Shown here piece after piece: positions 16,554 through 26,068 of a stretch of DNA of 64,000 nt. Positions within the stretch are counted from its first letter, which is position 1; every line of letters begins with the position of its first letter. Under the pieces are notes generated by a model. The model was not told the DNA's origin and did no database searches. It saw nothing but the letters and a program-made list of their open reading frames with translations. This stretch comes from Bacteroidales bacterium (GTDB lineage: Bacteria > Bacteroidota > Bacteroidia > Bacteroidales > UBA932). Where the stretch lies: contig SFJA01000003.1 of the NCBI GenBank assembly GCA_004556005.1, positions 3,019-67,018 of the forward strand. The letters run 5' to 3'. Both the position numbers and the translations under genes were made by a program.

Positions 16554-18395
16554 ATGGAACATAAGGTAATCGATACCCGCGATGTCGTCATCAGGTTTGC
16601 TGGCGATTCCGGGGATGGTATGCAGCTGACCGGTTCCCTCTTTGCAGGTACCTCCGCTGTTTATGGTAACGGTTTGTCGACTTTTCCTGATTACCCGGCT
16701 GAAATCCGCGCCCCGCACGGAACCGTGTCGGGCGTTTCCGGTTTTCAGGTGCATATCGGCAGTTCGGACGTAACGACTCCGGGCGATTTGTGCGACCTTC
16801 TTGTTGCGATGAATCCTGCCGCGCTTAAGGCCAATGCCAAATGGTGCAAGCCGACCGGAATGATTCTGGTCGATGACGATTCTTTTGATGCCGACGGACT
16901 TGCCAAGGCAGGTTTTACGACAGAAAATCCTTTCCTTGAACTCGGAGTGGAAGACCGCACCCTTATTGTGGCGCCTATCACTACGCTTACCCAGGAGAGC
17001 CTGAAGGACAGCGGGATGGACAACAAGTCCATACTCAAGTGCAAGAATATGTTCACCCTGGGTATGGCATGTTTCATCTACAGCCGTCCTATGGACTACA
17101 TCTGCAGTTATATCGAGCAGAAGTTTGCCAAGAAGCATCCTGAGTTCATCGAGCCTAACAAGAAGGTGCTCAACGACGGATTTAATTACGCCGCAAATAT
17201 CCAGGCCATTGCCAATACCTATGTCTGCGAGCCTGTGCGTGCTGCCAGACCGGGCCTCTACCGCAACATTACAGGCAACCAGGCGACTGCCTGGGGACTG
17301 CTTGCCGCTTCGGAAAAATCAGGGCTCCCGCTCTTCTGCGGATCTTATCCAATTACGCCGGCTACCGGAATTCTCGAAGAACTCGCCCTACATAAGAGTT
17401 TGGGATGCAAGACCTTGCAGGCGGAAGACGAGATTGCGGGCATATGCACTGCCATAGGCGCCTCGTTTGCGGGCAACCTTGCAGTAACGACCACTTCGGG
17501 TCCGGGACTTTCGCTCAAGTCGGAGGCGATGGGTCTTGCGGTTATGGCAGAGCTGCCGCTGGTTGTAGTTGATGTGCAGCGCGGAGGTCCTTCCACCGGA
17601 CTTCCGACCAAGACCGAGCAGTCCGACCTTAACCAGGCCCTGTACGGCAGGAACGGAGAGTGCCCTATGGTCGTTATGGCCGCACATTCTCCTGCGCACT
17701 GCTTCGACGCAGCCTTTACTGCCGCTAAGATTGCCGTTGAGCATATGACCCCTGTAATGCTGCTTTCGGAAGGATTCCTTGGGAACGGTTCGGAACCGTG
17801 GCGCATACCGAAGATGGCCGACTATCCGGATATCAAGCCGCCGTTTGTCAGGGCAATTCCTGCAGAAGGCGAACGCTTCAAGCCTTTCGAGCGCGACCCT
17901 GAAACGCTGGTCCGCCGCTGGGCAGTACCGGGGCAGAGAGGATTCGAACATCGTATCGGAGGCCTTGAGAAGAATCATTCCGGAGTGCTTTCTACCGACC
18001 CTGTCAATCACGAGACCATGGTTCGTGAAAGGGCAGAGAAGGTGGAGAGGGTTGCAAAAGACCTTCCGCTGCTGACAGTTGACGGTCCTGCTTCCGGAAA
18101 GCTGCTCGTTGTTGGCTGGGGTGGTACCTACGGCCATATCAAGAGCGCGGTTGACTCTTTCGGGCACGGGGAAATTCCGTTTGCTCATTTCGATTATATC
18201 TGTCCGCTCCCGTCAAACACCGAGGAAGTATTTGCTGCATACGAAAGCATACTTGTGTGCGAGCTCAACAGCGGTCAGTTCGCTGATTATCTGAGGGCCA
18301 GATTCCCGCAGTTCAAGTTTAAAAAGTTCAACAAGATACAGGGACAGCCTTTCCTCGTGAACGAGATTGTCGAGGCTATCCGAAACAATATGTAG
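16554..18395 (+). CDS. korA: 2-oxoglutarate:ferredoxin oxidoreductase, fused gamma-alpha subunit
   Basis: Part of the thiamine-dependent enzyme that interconverts 2-oxoglutarate and succinyl-CoA with ferredoxin. Residues 1 to about 190 form the gamma domain (VIRFAGDSGDGMQLTGSLFA, LSTFPDYPAEIRAP). From about 220 the alpha domain follows (GNQATAWGLLAASEKSGLPL, FCGSYPITPATGILEEL, TTTSGPGLSLKSEAMGLAVM, VDVQRGGPSTGLPTKTEQSD). The gamma-alpha fusion is usual in Bacteroidota. korB starts 4 bases downstream. No delta/ferredoxin subunit lies next to it. The 2-oxoglutarate preference is inferred from subunit arrangement and the nearby gdhA; related 2-oxoacids are possible. Confidence 0.92.
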   Translation: MEHKVIDTRDVVIRFAGDSGDGMQLTGSLFAGTSAVYGNGLSTFPDYPAEIRAPHGTVSGVSGFQVHIGSSDVTTPGDLCDLLVAMNPAALKANAKWCKPTGMILVDDDSFDADGLAKAGFTTENPFLELGVEDRTLIVAPITTLTQESLKDSGMDNKSILKCKNMFTLGMACFIYSRPMDYICSYIEQKFAKKHPEFIEPNKKVLNDGFNYAANIQAIANTYVCEPVRAARPGLYRNITGNQATAWGLLAASEKSGLPLFCGSYPITPATGILEELALHKSLGCKTLQAEDEIAGICTAIGASFAGNLAVTTTSGPGLSLKSEAMGLAVMAELPLVVVDVQRGGPSTGLPTKTEQSDLNQALYGRNGECPMVVMAAHSPAHCFDAAFTAAKIAVEHMTPVMLLSEGFLGNGSEPWRIPKMADYPDIKPPFVRAIPAEGERFKPFERDPETLVRRWAVPGQRGFEHRIGGLEKNHSGVLSTDPVNHETMVRERAEKVERVAKDLPLLTVDGPASGKLLVVGWGGTYGHIKSAVDSFGHGEIPFAHFDYICPLPSNTEEVFAAYESILVCELNSGQFADYLRARFPQFKFKKFNKIQGQPFLVNEIVEAIRNNM

Positions 18396-18399
18396 AGTT

Positions 18400-19419
18400 A
18401 TGGCAAATCTTACTGCAAAAGACTTCAAGAGCGACCAGCAGGTGCGCTGGTGCCCGGGATGCGGTGACCACGCGGTGCTCGCCGCCCTTCAGAGAGCTCT
18501 CCCGAAGGTCAGCCAGGCGCTCAACTATGACAAGGAAAGGTATGTCGTGGTTTCGGGAATTGGATGCTCTTCGCGTCTTCCGTACTATATGGATACCTAC
18601 GGATTCCACAGTATCCATGGCAGAGCTACGGCGATAAGCACGGGTATCAAGGTGGCCAATCCTACTCTGACCGTATGGCAGGCCTGCGGAGACGGAGACG
18701 CTCTTGCTATTGGAGGCAACCATTTCATCCACGCCATCAGACGCAACATAGATATCAATATCATACTGTTCAACAATCAGATATACGGTCTTACCAAAGG
18801 TCAGTACAGTCCTACATCCAAGCTTGGAGCCATAACCAAGACTTCGCCTTACGGTACGGTTGAGCATCCGTTCAATCCGGGTTCGCTGGTGCTGGGTGCA
18901 AAGGGAACCTTCTTTGCGCGCTCCCTTGACGTAGAGCTCAAGCTCAACGAGGACATTATGACCGCTGCGGCTCTCCACGACGGATGTTCCGTTATGGAAA
19001 TGCTTACCAACTGTGTGATATTCAATGACGGTGCCCACAAGTCGCTTTCCGATCCCGCTGTCAAGGCGGACCACACGATTATTCTGCGTGATGGCGAAAA
19101 GATGATTTTCGGAAAGGACAGGAACAAGGGCCTCATTTATGACGGTCGCAAGATAAGGGTCGTTACGATAGGCGAGGGCGGTTTTACGGAGGAGGACATT
19201 CTGGTGCACGACTCCCATTCGGACAATATCGGTCTGCATATGGCTCTTGCTGATATGAAAGGACCTGACTATCCTGTCGCTCTTGGTGTCATCCGCGACG
19301 TCAAAGACATAACATACGATGACGGCGTGCGAGACCAGGTCAAGGAAGTTATGGCCAAGTCAAAGATTCACTGCGTGGATGACCTTTTGCGCAGCGGTAC
19401 GACTTGGGAGGTTAAATAA
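18400..19419 (+). CDS. korB: 2-oxoglutarate:ferredoxin oxidoreductase, beta subunit
   Basis: The thiamine-diphosphate-binding subunit (339 residues from the ATG at 18400). WCPGCGDHAVLAAL carries the cluster-binding cysteines near residues 17-20. The ThDP/Mg motif is CGDGDALAIGGNHFIHAIRR, ending in LFNNQIYGLTKGQYSPTS, as in the OFOR beta family. An upstream in-frame ATG (18367) lies inside korA and is not used here. The SDR gene starts 6 bases after the stop, so the operon probably continues. Confidence 0.95.
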   Translation: MANLTAKDFKSDQQVRWCPGCGDHAVLAALQRALPKVSQALNYDKERYVVVSGIGCSSRLPYYMDTYGFHSIHGRATAISTGIKVANPTLTVWQACGDGDALAIGGNHFIHAIRRNIDINIILFNNQIYGLTKGQYSPTSKLGAITKTSPYGTVEHPFNPGSLVLGAKGTFFARSLDVELKLNEDIMTAAALHDGCSVMEMLTNCVIFNDGAHKSLSDPAVKADHTIILRDGEKMIFGKDRNKGLIYDGRKIRVVTIGEGGFTEEDILVHDSHSDNIGLHMALADMKGPDYPVALGVIRDVKDITYDDGVRDQVKEVMAKSKIHCVDDLLRSGTTWEVK

Positions 19420-19425
19420 CTCACT

Positions 19426-20223
19426 ATGTTGGAAGTCAAAGGAAAGAATGTACTCATTACCGGAGCGAGTTCCGGAATAGGTGCGGCGATGGCAAGGGAG
19501 TTTGCTTCTCTTGGAGCCAGGCTTTATCTGCTGGGCCGCAATGTGGAAAGACTGGATCAGGTGGCGGAGCTGTGCCGTGCCGACCGGGCGGCCGGGGAAG
19601 CCTCTTCCGTTTCCTGCTATCAGGTGGATATGGAATCTTCTGTGTCGGTTGAGCGCTTTGTTTCTGAAGTGGAGGGTGTCGCCTTTGACATAATAGTGCT
19701 TAACGCCGGCATTTCGCAGAGGGCGTTGTGTCTGGATACGGACTGCGCGGTTGACCGCAAACTGATGGAAACCAATTTCTTCGGTCCTGTTACACTTGTC
19801 AAGGCTTTGGCTCCCGTGATAAGGGACCGTAAGGTAAGCATAGCTATAACAACCTCAATTTCAGGACTTTTTGGCTTTCCTCTCCGCTCGGCTTACTGCG
19901 CTTCGAAACACGCTCTCTTTGGATTTTTCGAGTCATTGCAGTTGGAAAATCCAAGGCTCAGGGTGACTTTCCTGATACCTGGCCGCATACAGACAGCTAT
20001 CAGCCGCAGCGCGGTGCTTGCAGACGGAAGCGCCTATGACAGGATGGACCCCGGCCAGGCGAACGGAATGCCTGTTGACAAATGCGCCCGCATAGCTGTC
20101 AGGGCCATACGGCGCGGTCGCAGGCGCAAGCTGATAGGAGGTATTGAACTCCTTATGGTTTATATCAAGAAATGGTGTCCGGCACTGTTTTTCAAGCTTG
20201 CCGGGAAAGTGTCTTCAGTGTAG
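19426..20223 (+). CDS. Short-chain dehydrogenase/reductase
   Basis: A classical SDR of 265 residues. The nucleotide-binding TGASSGIG is near residue 14, VLNAGIS follows near residue 90, and the catalytic serine lies in ITTSISGLFG, with YCASK giving the catalytic Tyr-x3-Lys. A C-terminal tail (ELLMVYIKKWCPALFFKLAGK) is hydrophobic and basic, as in membrane-associated SDRs of the DHRS7/YqjQ type. The substrate is unknown. It is linked by 6-base gaps to korB upstream and the VOC gene downstream, implying one operon. Confidence 0.88.
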   Translation: MLEVKGKNVLITGASSGIGAAMAREFASLGARLYLLGRNVERLDQVAELCRADRAAGEASSVSCYQVDMESSVSVERFVSEVEGVAFDIIVLNAGISQRALCLDTDCAVDRKLMETNFFGPVTLVKALAPVIRDRKVSIAITTSISGLFGFPLRSAYCASKHALFGFFESLQLENPRLRVTFLIPGRIQTAISRSAVLADGSAYDRMDPGQANGMPVDKCARIAVRAIRRGRRRKLIGGIELLMVYIKKWCPALFFKLAGKVSSV

Positions 20224-20229
20224 AATATT

Positions 20230-21306
20230 ATGGAACAGAGAACTATTGTCTGCGGAGTGCAGCAGGTCGGTGTGGGCGTATTTGATGTAGTTGAGGCCTA
20301 CAACTGGTATATAAAGGCGTTCGGTTGTGATATACTTGTAACCGATGACCAAGGTGTTGCAGAAAGGATGCTGCCATATACGGGCAACAAACCTCGTCCG
20401 AGACGGGCGGTGCTGGCTTTCAATATGCAGGGTGGCGGCGGATTTGAGGTCTGGCAGCCGCTTGACAATCACATTACCCCGCCTTCGGCGCCTGCCGCTC
20501 TTGGCGACTATGGAATTTCCGTATGCAAGATCAAGGCAAAGGACATCGAGGGAGCGTATGCCCATCTCGGCATACTTGAGGGAGCCACAATCCTGACAGG
20601 TCTGACCGTGAGTCCTTACGGCCCGAGGCATTTCTATATGGAGGATCCTTGGGGAAACGTCTTCGAACTGGTCGAGGATGACTATATCTTCAAGAATCTC
20701 AAGCACTGCAGCACCGGCGGCACTCACGGAGCTGTAATAGGAGTGAGCGATATGGATGCTTCGGTCACATTCTACCGAAAGCTGATAGGCTATGACAAGG
20801 TCATTTTTGACCGAACCGGGACATTTGAAGACTTCAAGGGCCTGCCAGGCGGAGACGGACGCTTCCGCAGGGTGCTGATCGCGCCTTCGGGCACTGCAGA
20901 AGGCCCTTTTGCAGATATGTACGGAACAGCTTGCATAGAACTTCTCCAGGCCCTGGACAGGACTCCTGCCAAGGTTTTTGAAGGCCGTTGGTGGGGTGAC
21001 CCGGGCTTTATCCAGATTTGTTTCGACGTCATCAATATGGAAGGAATGCGTTCACGTGCAGCCGAACTCGGACATGAATTTGTCTGTGACGGAGGTACGG
21101 ACTTCAAGATGGGTGACGCTGACGGGCACTTTACTTATGTCGAAGACCCGGACGGTACACTTATCGAACTTGTTGAGACGTTTAGAGTGCCGGTATATAA
21201 AAAATTTGGCTTATATTTGAACCTTAGAAACCGCAGATCCGGAAAAAAGCTTCCACGTCTGGTAATACAGGCGCTGAGCCTTCTTCGGGTCAAGGCGATA
21301 CAGTAA
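20230..21306 (+). CDS. Two-domain VOC superfamily protein of unknown function
   Basis: A 358-residue protein with two vicinal-oxygen-chelate modules: about residues 8-155 (ending in YMEDPWGNVFELVEDD) and 165-320 (VIGVSDMDASVTFYRKLIGYD through YVEDPDGTLIELVETF). The two glutamates typical of metal-binding VOC sites are kept (FELVE, IELVE), but the expected first-strand histidine of module 1 is replaced (QQVGVGV) and other histidines are not in register. Metal binding and chemistry are therefore uncertain. A basic C-terminal extension (LRNRRSGKKLPRLVIQALSLLRVK) is unusual. It is cotranscribed with korAB, the SDR and probably gdhA. Confidence 0.75.
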   Translation: MEQRTIVCGVQQVGVGVFDVVEAYNWYIKAFGCDILVTDDQGVAERMLPYTGNKPRPRRAVLAFNMQGGGGFEVWQPLDNHITPPSAPAALGDYGISVCKIKAKDIEGAYAHLGILEGATILTGLTVSPYGPRHFYMEDPWGNVFELVEDDYIFKNLKHCSTGGTHGAVIGVSDMDASVTFYRKLIGYDKVIFDRTGTFEDFKGLPGGDGRFRRVLIAPSGTAEGPFADMYGTACIELLQALDRTPAKVFEGRWWGDPGFIQICFDVINMEGMRSRAAELGHEFVCDGGTDFKMGDADGHFTYVEDPDGTLIELVETFRVPVYKKFGLYLNLRNRRSGKKLPRLVIQALSLLRVKAIQ

Positions 21307-21330
21307 CACAAATACTAATAACACCATTTA

Positions 21331-22674
21331 ATGAAAACATCTGAGATTATGGCCTCTCTTCAGGCCAAGTATCCTGGCGAAAAGGAATATCTCCAGGCAG
21401 TACAGGAGGTTCTTGAGTCAGTTGAGGAAGTTTACAACCAGCATCCCGAGTTCGAGAAGGCCAAGATCGTGGAGAGAATGGTCGAGCCTGACCGTATCTT
21501 CACCTTCCGTGTGACCTGGGTTGACGACAAGGGCGAAGTGCAGACCAACACAGGTTACCGCGTCCAGTTCAATAGCGCCATCGGCCCTTACAAGGGAGGT
21601 TTGAGGTTCCACAGGGCAGTTACCCCTTCGATGCTCAAGTTCCTCGGTTTTGAGCAGACCTTCAAAAATGCCCTTACAACCCTGCCTATGGGCGGCGCCA
21701 AGGGAGGTTCGGACTTTGACCCGGTAGGCAAGTCTGATGACGAGATTATGCGTTTCTGCCAGGCATTTATGCTTGAACTGTGGCAGTGCATAGGTCCTGA
21801 CCAGGACATTCCGGCCGGTGACGTAGGCGTAGGCGGCCGCGAGATCGGATACCTTTATGGAATGTACAAGAAACTTGCCCGTGAGTACAATACCGGAGTC
21901 CTTACCGGCAAGGGCGCAACCTGGGGAGGCTCTATCCTGAGGCCTGAGGCTACCGGTTACGGTGCCCTGTACTTTACCCAGAACCTTCTCCATAAGGCTG
22001 GAAAGGACATCAAGGGCTGCAAGGTTGTCGTTTCCGGATTTGGCAACGTAGCCTGGGGAGCCTGCAAGAAGGCTACTGAACTCGGAGCCAAGGTGGTAGC
22101 CATTTCAGGTCCTGATGGCGTTTGCGAGATTCCTGACGGCATAACCAAGGAGATGATTGACTATATGCTTGTTATGCGTGCATCCAACCGCAACATGGTT
22201 GAGGATATGGCTGAAGCATTCCCTGACAAGGCTCACTTCATCGCAGGGAAGAAGTCTTGGAGCGTAAAGTGCGATATCGCTCTCCCTTGCGCATTCCAGA
22301 ACGAACTTTCTCTCGAGGATGCAAAGGAGCTCAAGGCAAACGGCTGCTGGTGCTGCTGCGAGGTTTCCAACATGGGTTGCCAGCCTGATGCGATACATTT
22401 CTTCCAGCACAACGGAGTTTACTTTGCACCGGGCAAGGCTGTCAATGCAGGCGGTGTAGCCACATCTGGTCTTGAAATGACACAGAATGCTTCACACATC
22501 AGCTGGAGCGGCAAGGAAGTGGATGAAAAGCTCCATTTCATTATGGATTCCATCCATGAGGCCTGTGTCAAGTACGGTACTCAGCCGGACGGCACCATCG
22601 ACTATGTCAAGGGCGCCAATATTGCCGGCTTTATGAAGGTTGCTACAGCAATGCTCGAGCAGGGAACCATTTAG
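21331..22674 (+). CDS. gdhA: Glutamate dehydrogenase, hexameric NADP-type
   Basis: Interconverts glutamate with 2-oxoglutarate and ammonia (447 residues, the usual length of the hexameric 450-residue class). Motifs: GPYKGGLRFHRAVTPSMLKF with the substrate lysine, LPMGGAKGGSDFDP with the catalytic lysine, DIPAGDVGVGGREIGYLYG, and the Rossmann VVSGFGNVAWGA. Bacteroidales usually run this enzyme for ammonia assimilation. Position behind korAB couples glutamate, 2-oxoglutarate and succinyl-CoA. Its stop codon overlaps that of the convergent dcp gene by two bases. Confidence 0.96.
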   Translation: MKTSEIMASLQAKYPGEKEYLQAVQEVLESVEEVYNQHPEFEKAKIVERMVEPDRIFTFRVTWVDDKGEVQTNTGYRVQFNSAIGPYKGGLRFHRAVTPSMLKFLGFEQTFKNALTTLPMGGAKGGSDFDPVGKSDDEIMRFCQAFMLELWQCIGPDQDIPAGDVGVGGREIGYLYGMYKKLAREYNTGVLTGKGATWGGSILRPEATGYGALYFTQNLLHKAGKDIKGCKVVVSGFGNVAWGACKKATELGAKVVAISGPDGVCEIPDGITKEMIDYMLVMRASNRNMVEDMAEAFPDKAHFIAGKKSWSVKCDIALPCAFQNELSLEDAKELKANGCWCCCEVSNMGCQPDAIHFFQHNGVYFAPGKAVNAGGVATSGLEMTQNASHISWSGKEVDEKLHFIMDSIHEACVKYGTQPDGTIDYVKGANIAGFMKVATAMLEQGTI

Positions 22675-22684
22675 TTTCCCTGCT
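22658..22684. terminator. Hairpin across the overlapping stops of gdhA and dcp
   Basis: AGCAGGGAA (22658-22666) and TTCCCTGCT (22676-22684) are a perfect 9-bp inverted repeat. The 9-base loop holds both stop codons. It could act as a transcription end for either gene, but neither side has a long T-run. Confidence 0.45.
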
Positions 22685-24770
22685 GAACAATACCCAGTTT
22701 CTTGAGAAGCGCTGAGGTTTGAGGGTCGTGACCGCGGAATCTGCGGAACATTTCGGCCTCATCCTCGGTGCTTCCCTTGCTTAATATCTCCCTGCGGAAT
22801 GCACCGGACACTTCAGTGTTGAATATGCCTTTTTCCTTGAAGAGTGAAAAAGCGTCGGCCTCAAGAACCTCCGCCCATTTGTAGGAATAGTAGCCAGCAC
22901 TGTATCCTCCTGAGAATATGTGGCTGAATGCTGTCGAAATGCAGGACTCGGGCCTTAACGGAAGGACCTCATAAGGAGCCAGTGACTCCTTTTCAAAAGT
23001 CCCTGTCTCCATCTCTACAGGAGAGGTTATGGTATGCCAGGCCATGTCGAGAGTGCCGAAATGCAGCTGACGGACCTGATAGTATGCCGAGAGATAGTTC
23101 TGGGCATCCACAAGCTTTTGAACCAGTTCATCAGGAATTGGCTCTCCTGTCTTGTAATGCTTTGCAAATGAGCGTAGGTACTCGGTCTCGAATCCCCAGT
23201 TCTCCATAATCTGTGAAGGCAGTTCCACAAAGTCGTGGTCCACGTTGGTTCCGCAGAGCGAACCATATCTGCCTTCCGCGAGCATTCCGTGCAGGGCATG
23301 GCCAAATTCGTGCAGGAAAGTCGTAAACTCCCCGTGCGTGAGCAGCGCCGGTTCGTCGCCAGTCGGCTTGCTGAAGTTGCATACTATGCTGACCAGCGGC
23401 CTGTTCTCGATGCCGTCCTCGATGCTCTGACCGCGGAATTCGGTCATCCAGGCACCGCCCCTCTTGCTGGCGCGCGGGAAGAAGTCGCAGTAGAAGAGGG
23501 CGAGATGGCGGCCGTCGGTGTCCCTGACGTCAAAGACCTTCACGTCAGGATGGTAAACCGGCAGGTCATTGCGCTGCTCGAAGCTGATGCCGTACAGCCG
23601 TCTTGCAAGCCCGAACACTGCGTTGATGCAGCTGTCCAGCGGGAAATACGGCTTGAGCATATCATCGCTTACGCTATAGCAGGCATTGCGGTACTTTTCC
23701 GCCCAATAGCTGAAGTCCCACGGCTCAAGCCTATCGTCCTCGAATCCGTTTTCCTTTGCAAAATGCAGAACCTGAGAGACTTCGTTGCGGGCTACCGGCA
23801 GCGAAGGCACCATCAGCTCGCCCAGGAACTGCTGCACCCTGGCGGTGCTTTTGAGCATCCTGTCCTCGACCGCATAGTCCGCGTAGCAGCCGTATCCCAG
23901 CAGCCGGGCCATCTCCAGCCTCAGTTCTGCGATGCGGCGGCAGATTTGGCTATTGTCAAATTCTCCCCCGAAAGCTCTGGAGTTGTATGCCTCGGACATG
24001 GTCCTACGCAGTTCCCTGTCGTTGCAGTATTTCATGAACGGACCGTAGCTTGGGGCAGTGAGGTCGAAAGTCCAGCCGCTCACGCCGCGTTCGCCCGCGT
24101 TCTGAGCAGCCTGGTCGATGATGTACTGCGGCAGGCCGGCGAGCTGTGCGCTGTCGCTGATATTCAGGGTAAATGCATTTGTGGCTGCGAGTACGTTCTT
24201 GCCGAAACGCAGGGACAGTATGGAAAGTTCTTCATTAATGCTGCTGAATCTTTCCTTGTCCTCGTCATTGAGCAGCGCGCCCTGCCTGACGAAGGAACGG
24301 TAGGTCTTTTCCAGAAGCCTGAGCTGGTCCTTTTCCAGGCCGAGAGAGTCCTTGCGCTCATATACGGCTTTTACCCTCTCGAAAAGCTTGTCGTTGAGCG
24401 AAATGTACATCGAATACTCGTTCAGCAGCGGTGCAACCTCCTCGGCAATTTCCTGCATTTGCTCGTCGGTATTGGCCTCGAGCAGGTTGTAGAATATGCC
24501 TGAAACCCTGTCCAGGGTCTTTCCTGACCTTTCCATAGCCTCGATGGTGTTGGCAAAGTCTGGTGTGCGGCTGTCAGCGATGATGCGGTCAATTTCCTGC
24601 TTGCCTTCCTTGATGGCCGCCTTGAATGCAGGAAGGTAGTGTTCGTTCGTTATTTCATCGAACCTGGGCGCTCCGTAAGGCAGCGTCGATTCTTCAAGAA
24701 GAGGATTGTTCATTGTACAGGATAATAAAAGTGCAAGCGCAAGGCCCGCCAACAATGCGTTTTTATTCAT
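22671..24770 (-). CDS. dcp: M3-family peptidyl-dipeptidase (Dcp-like) lipoprotein
   Basis: A zinc metallopeptidase of the thimet oligopeptidase family that removes C-terminal dipeptides. From the ATG at 24770 it has 699 residues and a lipoprotein signal (LLLSC, cysteine 18), so it acts in the envelope. The zinc motif is FLHEFGHALHGML, with the downstream glutamate in HDFVELPSQIMENW; GGYSAGYYSYKWAEVLEAD near the C-terminus is family-typical. An in-frame ATG at 24800 would add ten residues before the signal and overlap the promoter region. It converges with gdhA and diverges from pncB. Confidence 0.93.
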   Translation of the reverse strand: MNKNALLAGLALALLLSCTMNNPLLEESTLPYGAPRFDEITNEHYLPAFKAAIKEGKQEIDRIIADSRTPDFANTIEAMERSGKTLDRVSGIFYNLLEANTDEQMQEIAEEVAPLLNEYSMYISLNDKLFERVKAVYERKDSLGLEKDQLRLLEKTYRSFVRQGALLNDEDKERFSSINEELSILSLRFGKNVLAATNAFTLNISDSAQLAGLPQYIIDQAAQNAGERGVSGWTFDLTAPSYGPFMKYCNDRELRRTMSEAYNSRAFGGEFDNSQICRRIAELRLEMARLLGYGCYADYAVEDRMLKSTARVQQFLGELMVPSLPVARNEVSQVLHFAKENGFEDDRLEPWDFSYWAEKYRNACYSVSDDMLKPYFPLDSCINAVFGLARRLYGISFEQRNDLPVYHPDVKVFDVRDTDGRHLALFYCDFFPRASKRGGAWMTEFRGQSIEDGIENRPLVSIVCNFSKPTGDEPALLTHGEFTTFLHEFGHALHGMLAEGRYGSLCGTNVDHDFVELPSQIMENWGFETEYLRSFAKHYKTGEPIPDELVQKLVDAQNYLSAYYQVRQLHFGTLDMAWHTITSPVEMETGTFEKESLAPYEVLPLRPESCISTAFSHIFSGGYSAGYYSYKWAEVLEADAFSLFKEKGIFNTEVSGAFRREILSKGSTEDEAEMFRRFRGHDPQTSALLKKLGIVQQGN

Positions 24771-24777
24771 AATGACG

Positions 24778-24785
24778 CAAATATA
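24778..24785 (-). promoter_or_regulatory. Putative -7 element for dcp
   Basis: Minus-strand TATATTTG lies 7 bases upstream of the dcp ATG at 24770. The -33 region is not clear. Its place supports the shorter dcp start. Confidence 0.35.
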
Positions 24786-24850
24786 CACATTTGGAAGCAC
24801 AATCTGTTCAGGAAATGATTAACTTTACCACTCTTTTTCAATTTGCAATC

Positions 24851-26059
24851 ATGGACAAAGCTATCATCAGACATTTCACTGACAATGACCTTTATACCTT
24901 TACCTGTCAGTATTACATTCTTGAAACCTACCCGAGGGCGGAGGTTGAGTACACTTTCTTTGACCGCAACGCGCAGGTTTACCCGGAAGGCTTTGCTGAC
25001 ATGCTGCGCAGCCAGCTCGAGGAGATGCGCAACGTGGTGATTACCGATGAGGAAATCGAATTCCTCAAGAAGCGCTGCATCTTCCTCCCGCTCTGGTATT
25101 TCACCTTCCTGAAGGGCTACCGCTTCAATCCGGGGGAACTGGACATCAGACAGGACGCAGAAGGCCATCTCGAGATAACCGTGCGCGGCAAATGGTTCTC
25201 TACCATCATGTGGGAAATGCCGATACTCAGCTGCATATCTGAAATGATGCACGAGATAAGAGGGGATTTTGAAACTTATGATGCTGCCCTGGAAGAGCGC
25301 AAGGCGAGGAACAAGGCCGAGCAGATCTTCTCTGCAGGACTGGTGCTCGGAGATATGGGAACACGTCGCCGTTTCAGTTACAATCATCACGATATGGTGG
25401 TGAGGGTGATGAAGGAAGTTTACGACTCGCAGTCCTGGCCGGGACGCTTTACCGGAACATCAAACGTCTGGCTTGCAATGAAATACAACTGTCAGCCCAT
25501 AGGAACCATGTCACACCAGCTCATATCCTTCGAAGAAAACGTCAGCGGAGTGTTCGAGTGCAACTTCAACGTGATGAAAAAATTCAGCGACGTATATGAC
25601 GGCGACAACGGTATCTATCTTTACGACTGCTTCGGCGACAAGGTGTTCTTCAGTAATCTGAGCAAGCGTATGGCTATGATGTACAAGGGTTTGCGTGTTG
25701 ACAGCGGAAACGAGGAGGAGCAGACTGAAAAGATAATCGCCAAGTACAGGCAACTGGGCATAGACCCTGCCACCAAGCAGATATGCTACAGCAACGGTCT
25801 CAACATTGACAGGGCGATACAGATACACAAATATGTCGGTGGCAGGGTTATGGACTCTTATGGAGTAGGTACCTTCCTTACCTGTGACGTAAACAATGCC
25901 GATCCTATGAACATAGTTGTCAAGCTTACCCGCGGACGCATTACCGAGAGTCGTGAATGGCACGACTGCGTCAAGCTTTCCTGCACCGAAGGAAAGACGC
26001 TTGGCAATCCTGAGAAATGCAGGTATCTTGTCAACCTGCTGTCAAACCCGCAGTTTTAG
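24851..26059 (+). CDS. pncB: Nicotinate phosphoribosyltransferase
   Basis: The first enzyme of the nicotinate salvage (Preiss-Handler) route to NAD (402 residues). The start at 24851 gives the standard N-terminus IIRHFTDNDLYTFTCQYYIL. Family motifs include RRRFSYNHHDMVV, FTGTSNVWLAMKYN, PIGTMSHQL with the substrate-binding histidine, YDGDNGIYLYDCFGD, and VGTFLTCD near the phosphate site. An upstream in-frame ATG at 24791 runs through the promoter region and is rejected. It diverges from dcp. Together with nadK at 11740, the window covers two NAD(P) steps. Confidence 0.95.
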   Translation: MDKAIIRHFTDNDLYTFTCQYYILETYPRAEVEYTFFDRNAQVYPEGFADMLRSQLEEMRNVVITDEEIEFLKKRCIFLPLWYFTFLKGYRFNPGELDIRQDAEGHLEITVRGKWFSTIMWEMPILSCISEMMHEIRGDFETYDAALEERKARNKAEQIFSAGLVLGDMGTRRRFSYNHHDMVVRVMKEVYDSQSWPGRFTGTSNVWLAMKYNCQPIGTMSHQLISFEENVSGVFECNFNVMKKFSDVYDGDNGIYLYDCFGDKVFFSNLSKRMAMMYKGLRVDSGNEEEQTEKIIAKYRQLGIDPATKQICYSNGLNIDRAIQIHKYVGGRVMDSYGVGTFLTCDVNNADPMNIVVKLTRGRITESREWHDCVKLSCTEGKTLGNPEKCRYLVNLLSNPQF

Positions 26060-26068
26060 GGAGGGGGA

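Noticed and set aside
23235..24503. A 422-codon open frame on the plus strand opposite the M3 peptidase gene.
   Set aside because: It lies entirely antisense to a gene with exact zinc-peptidase motifs, shows no recognisable domain, and is the type of long frame produced by the codon bias of the true gene.
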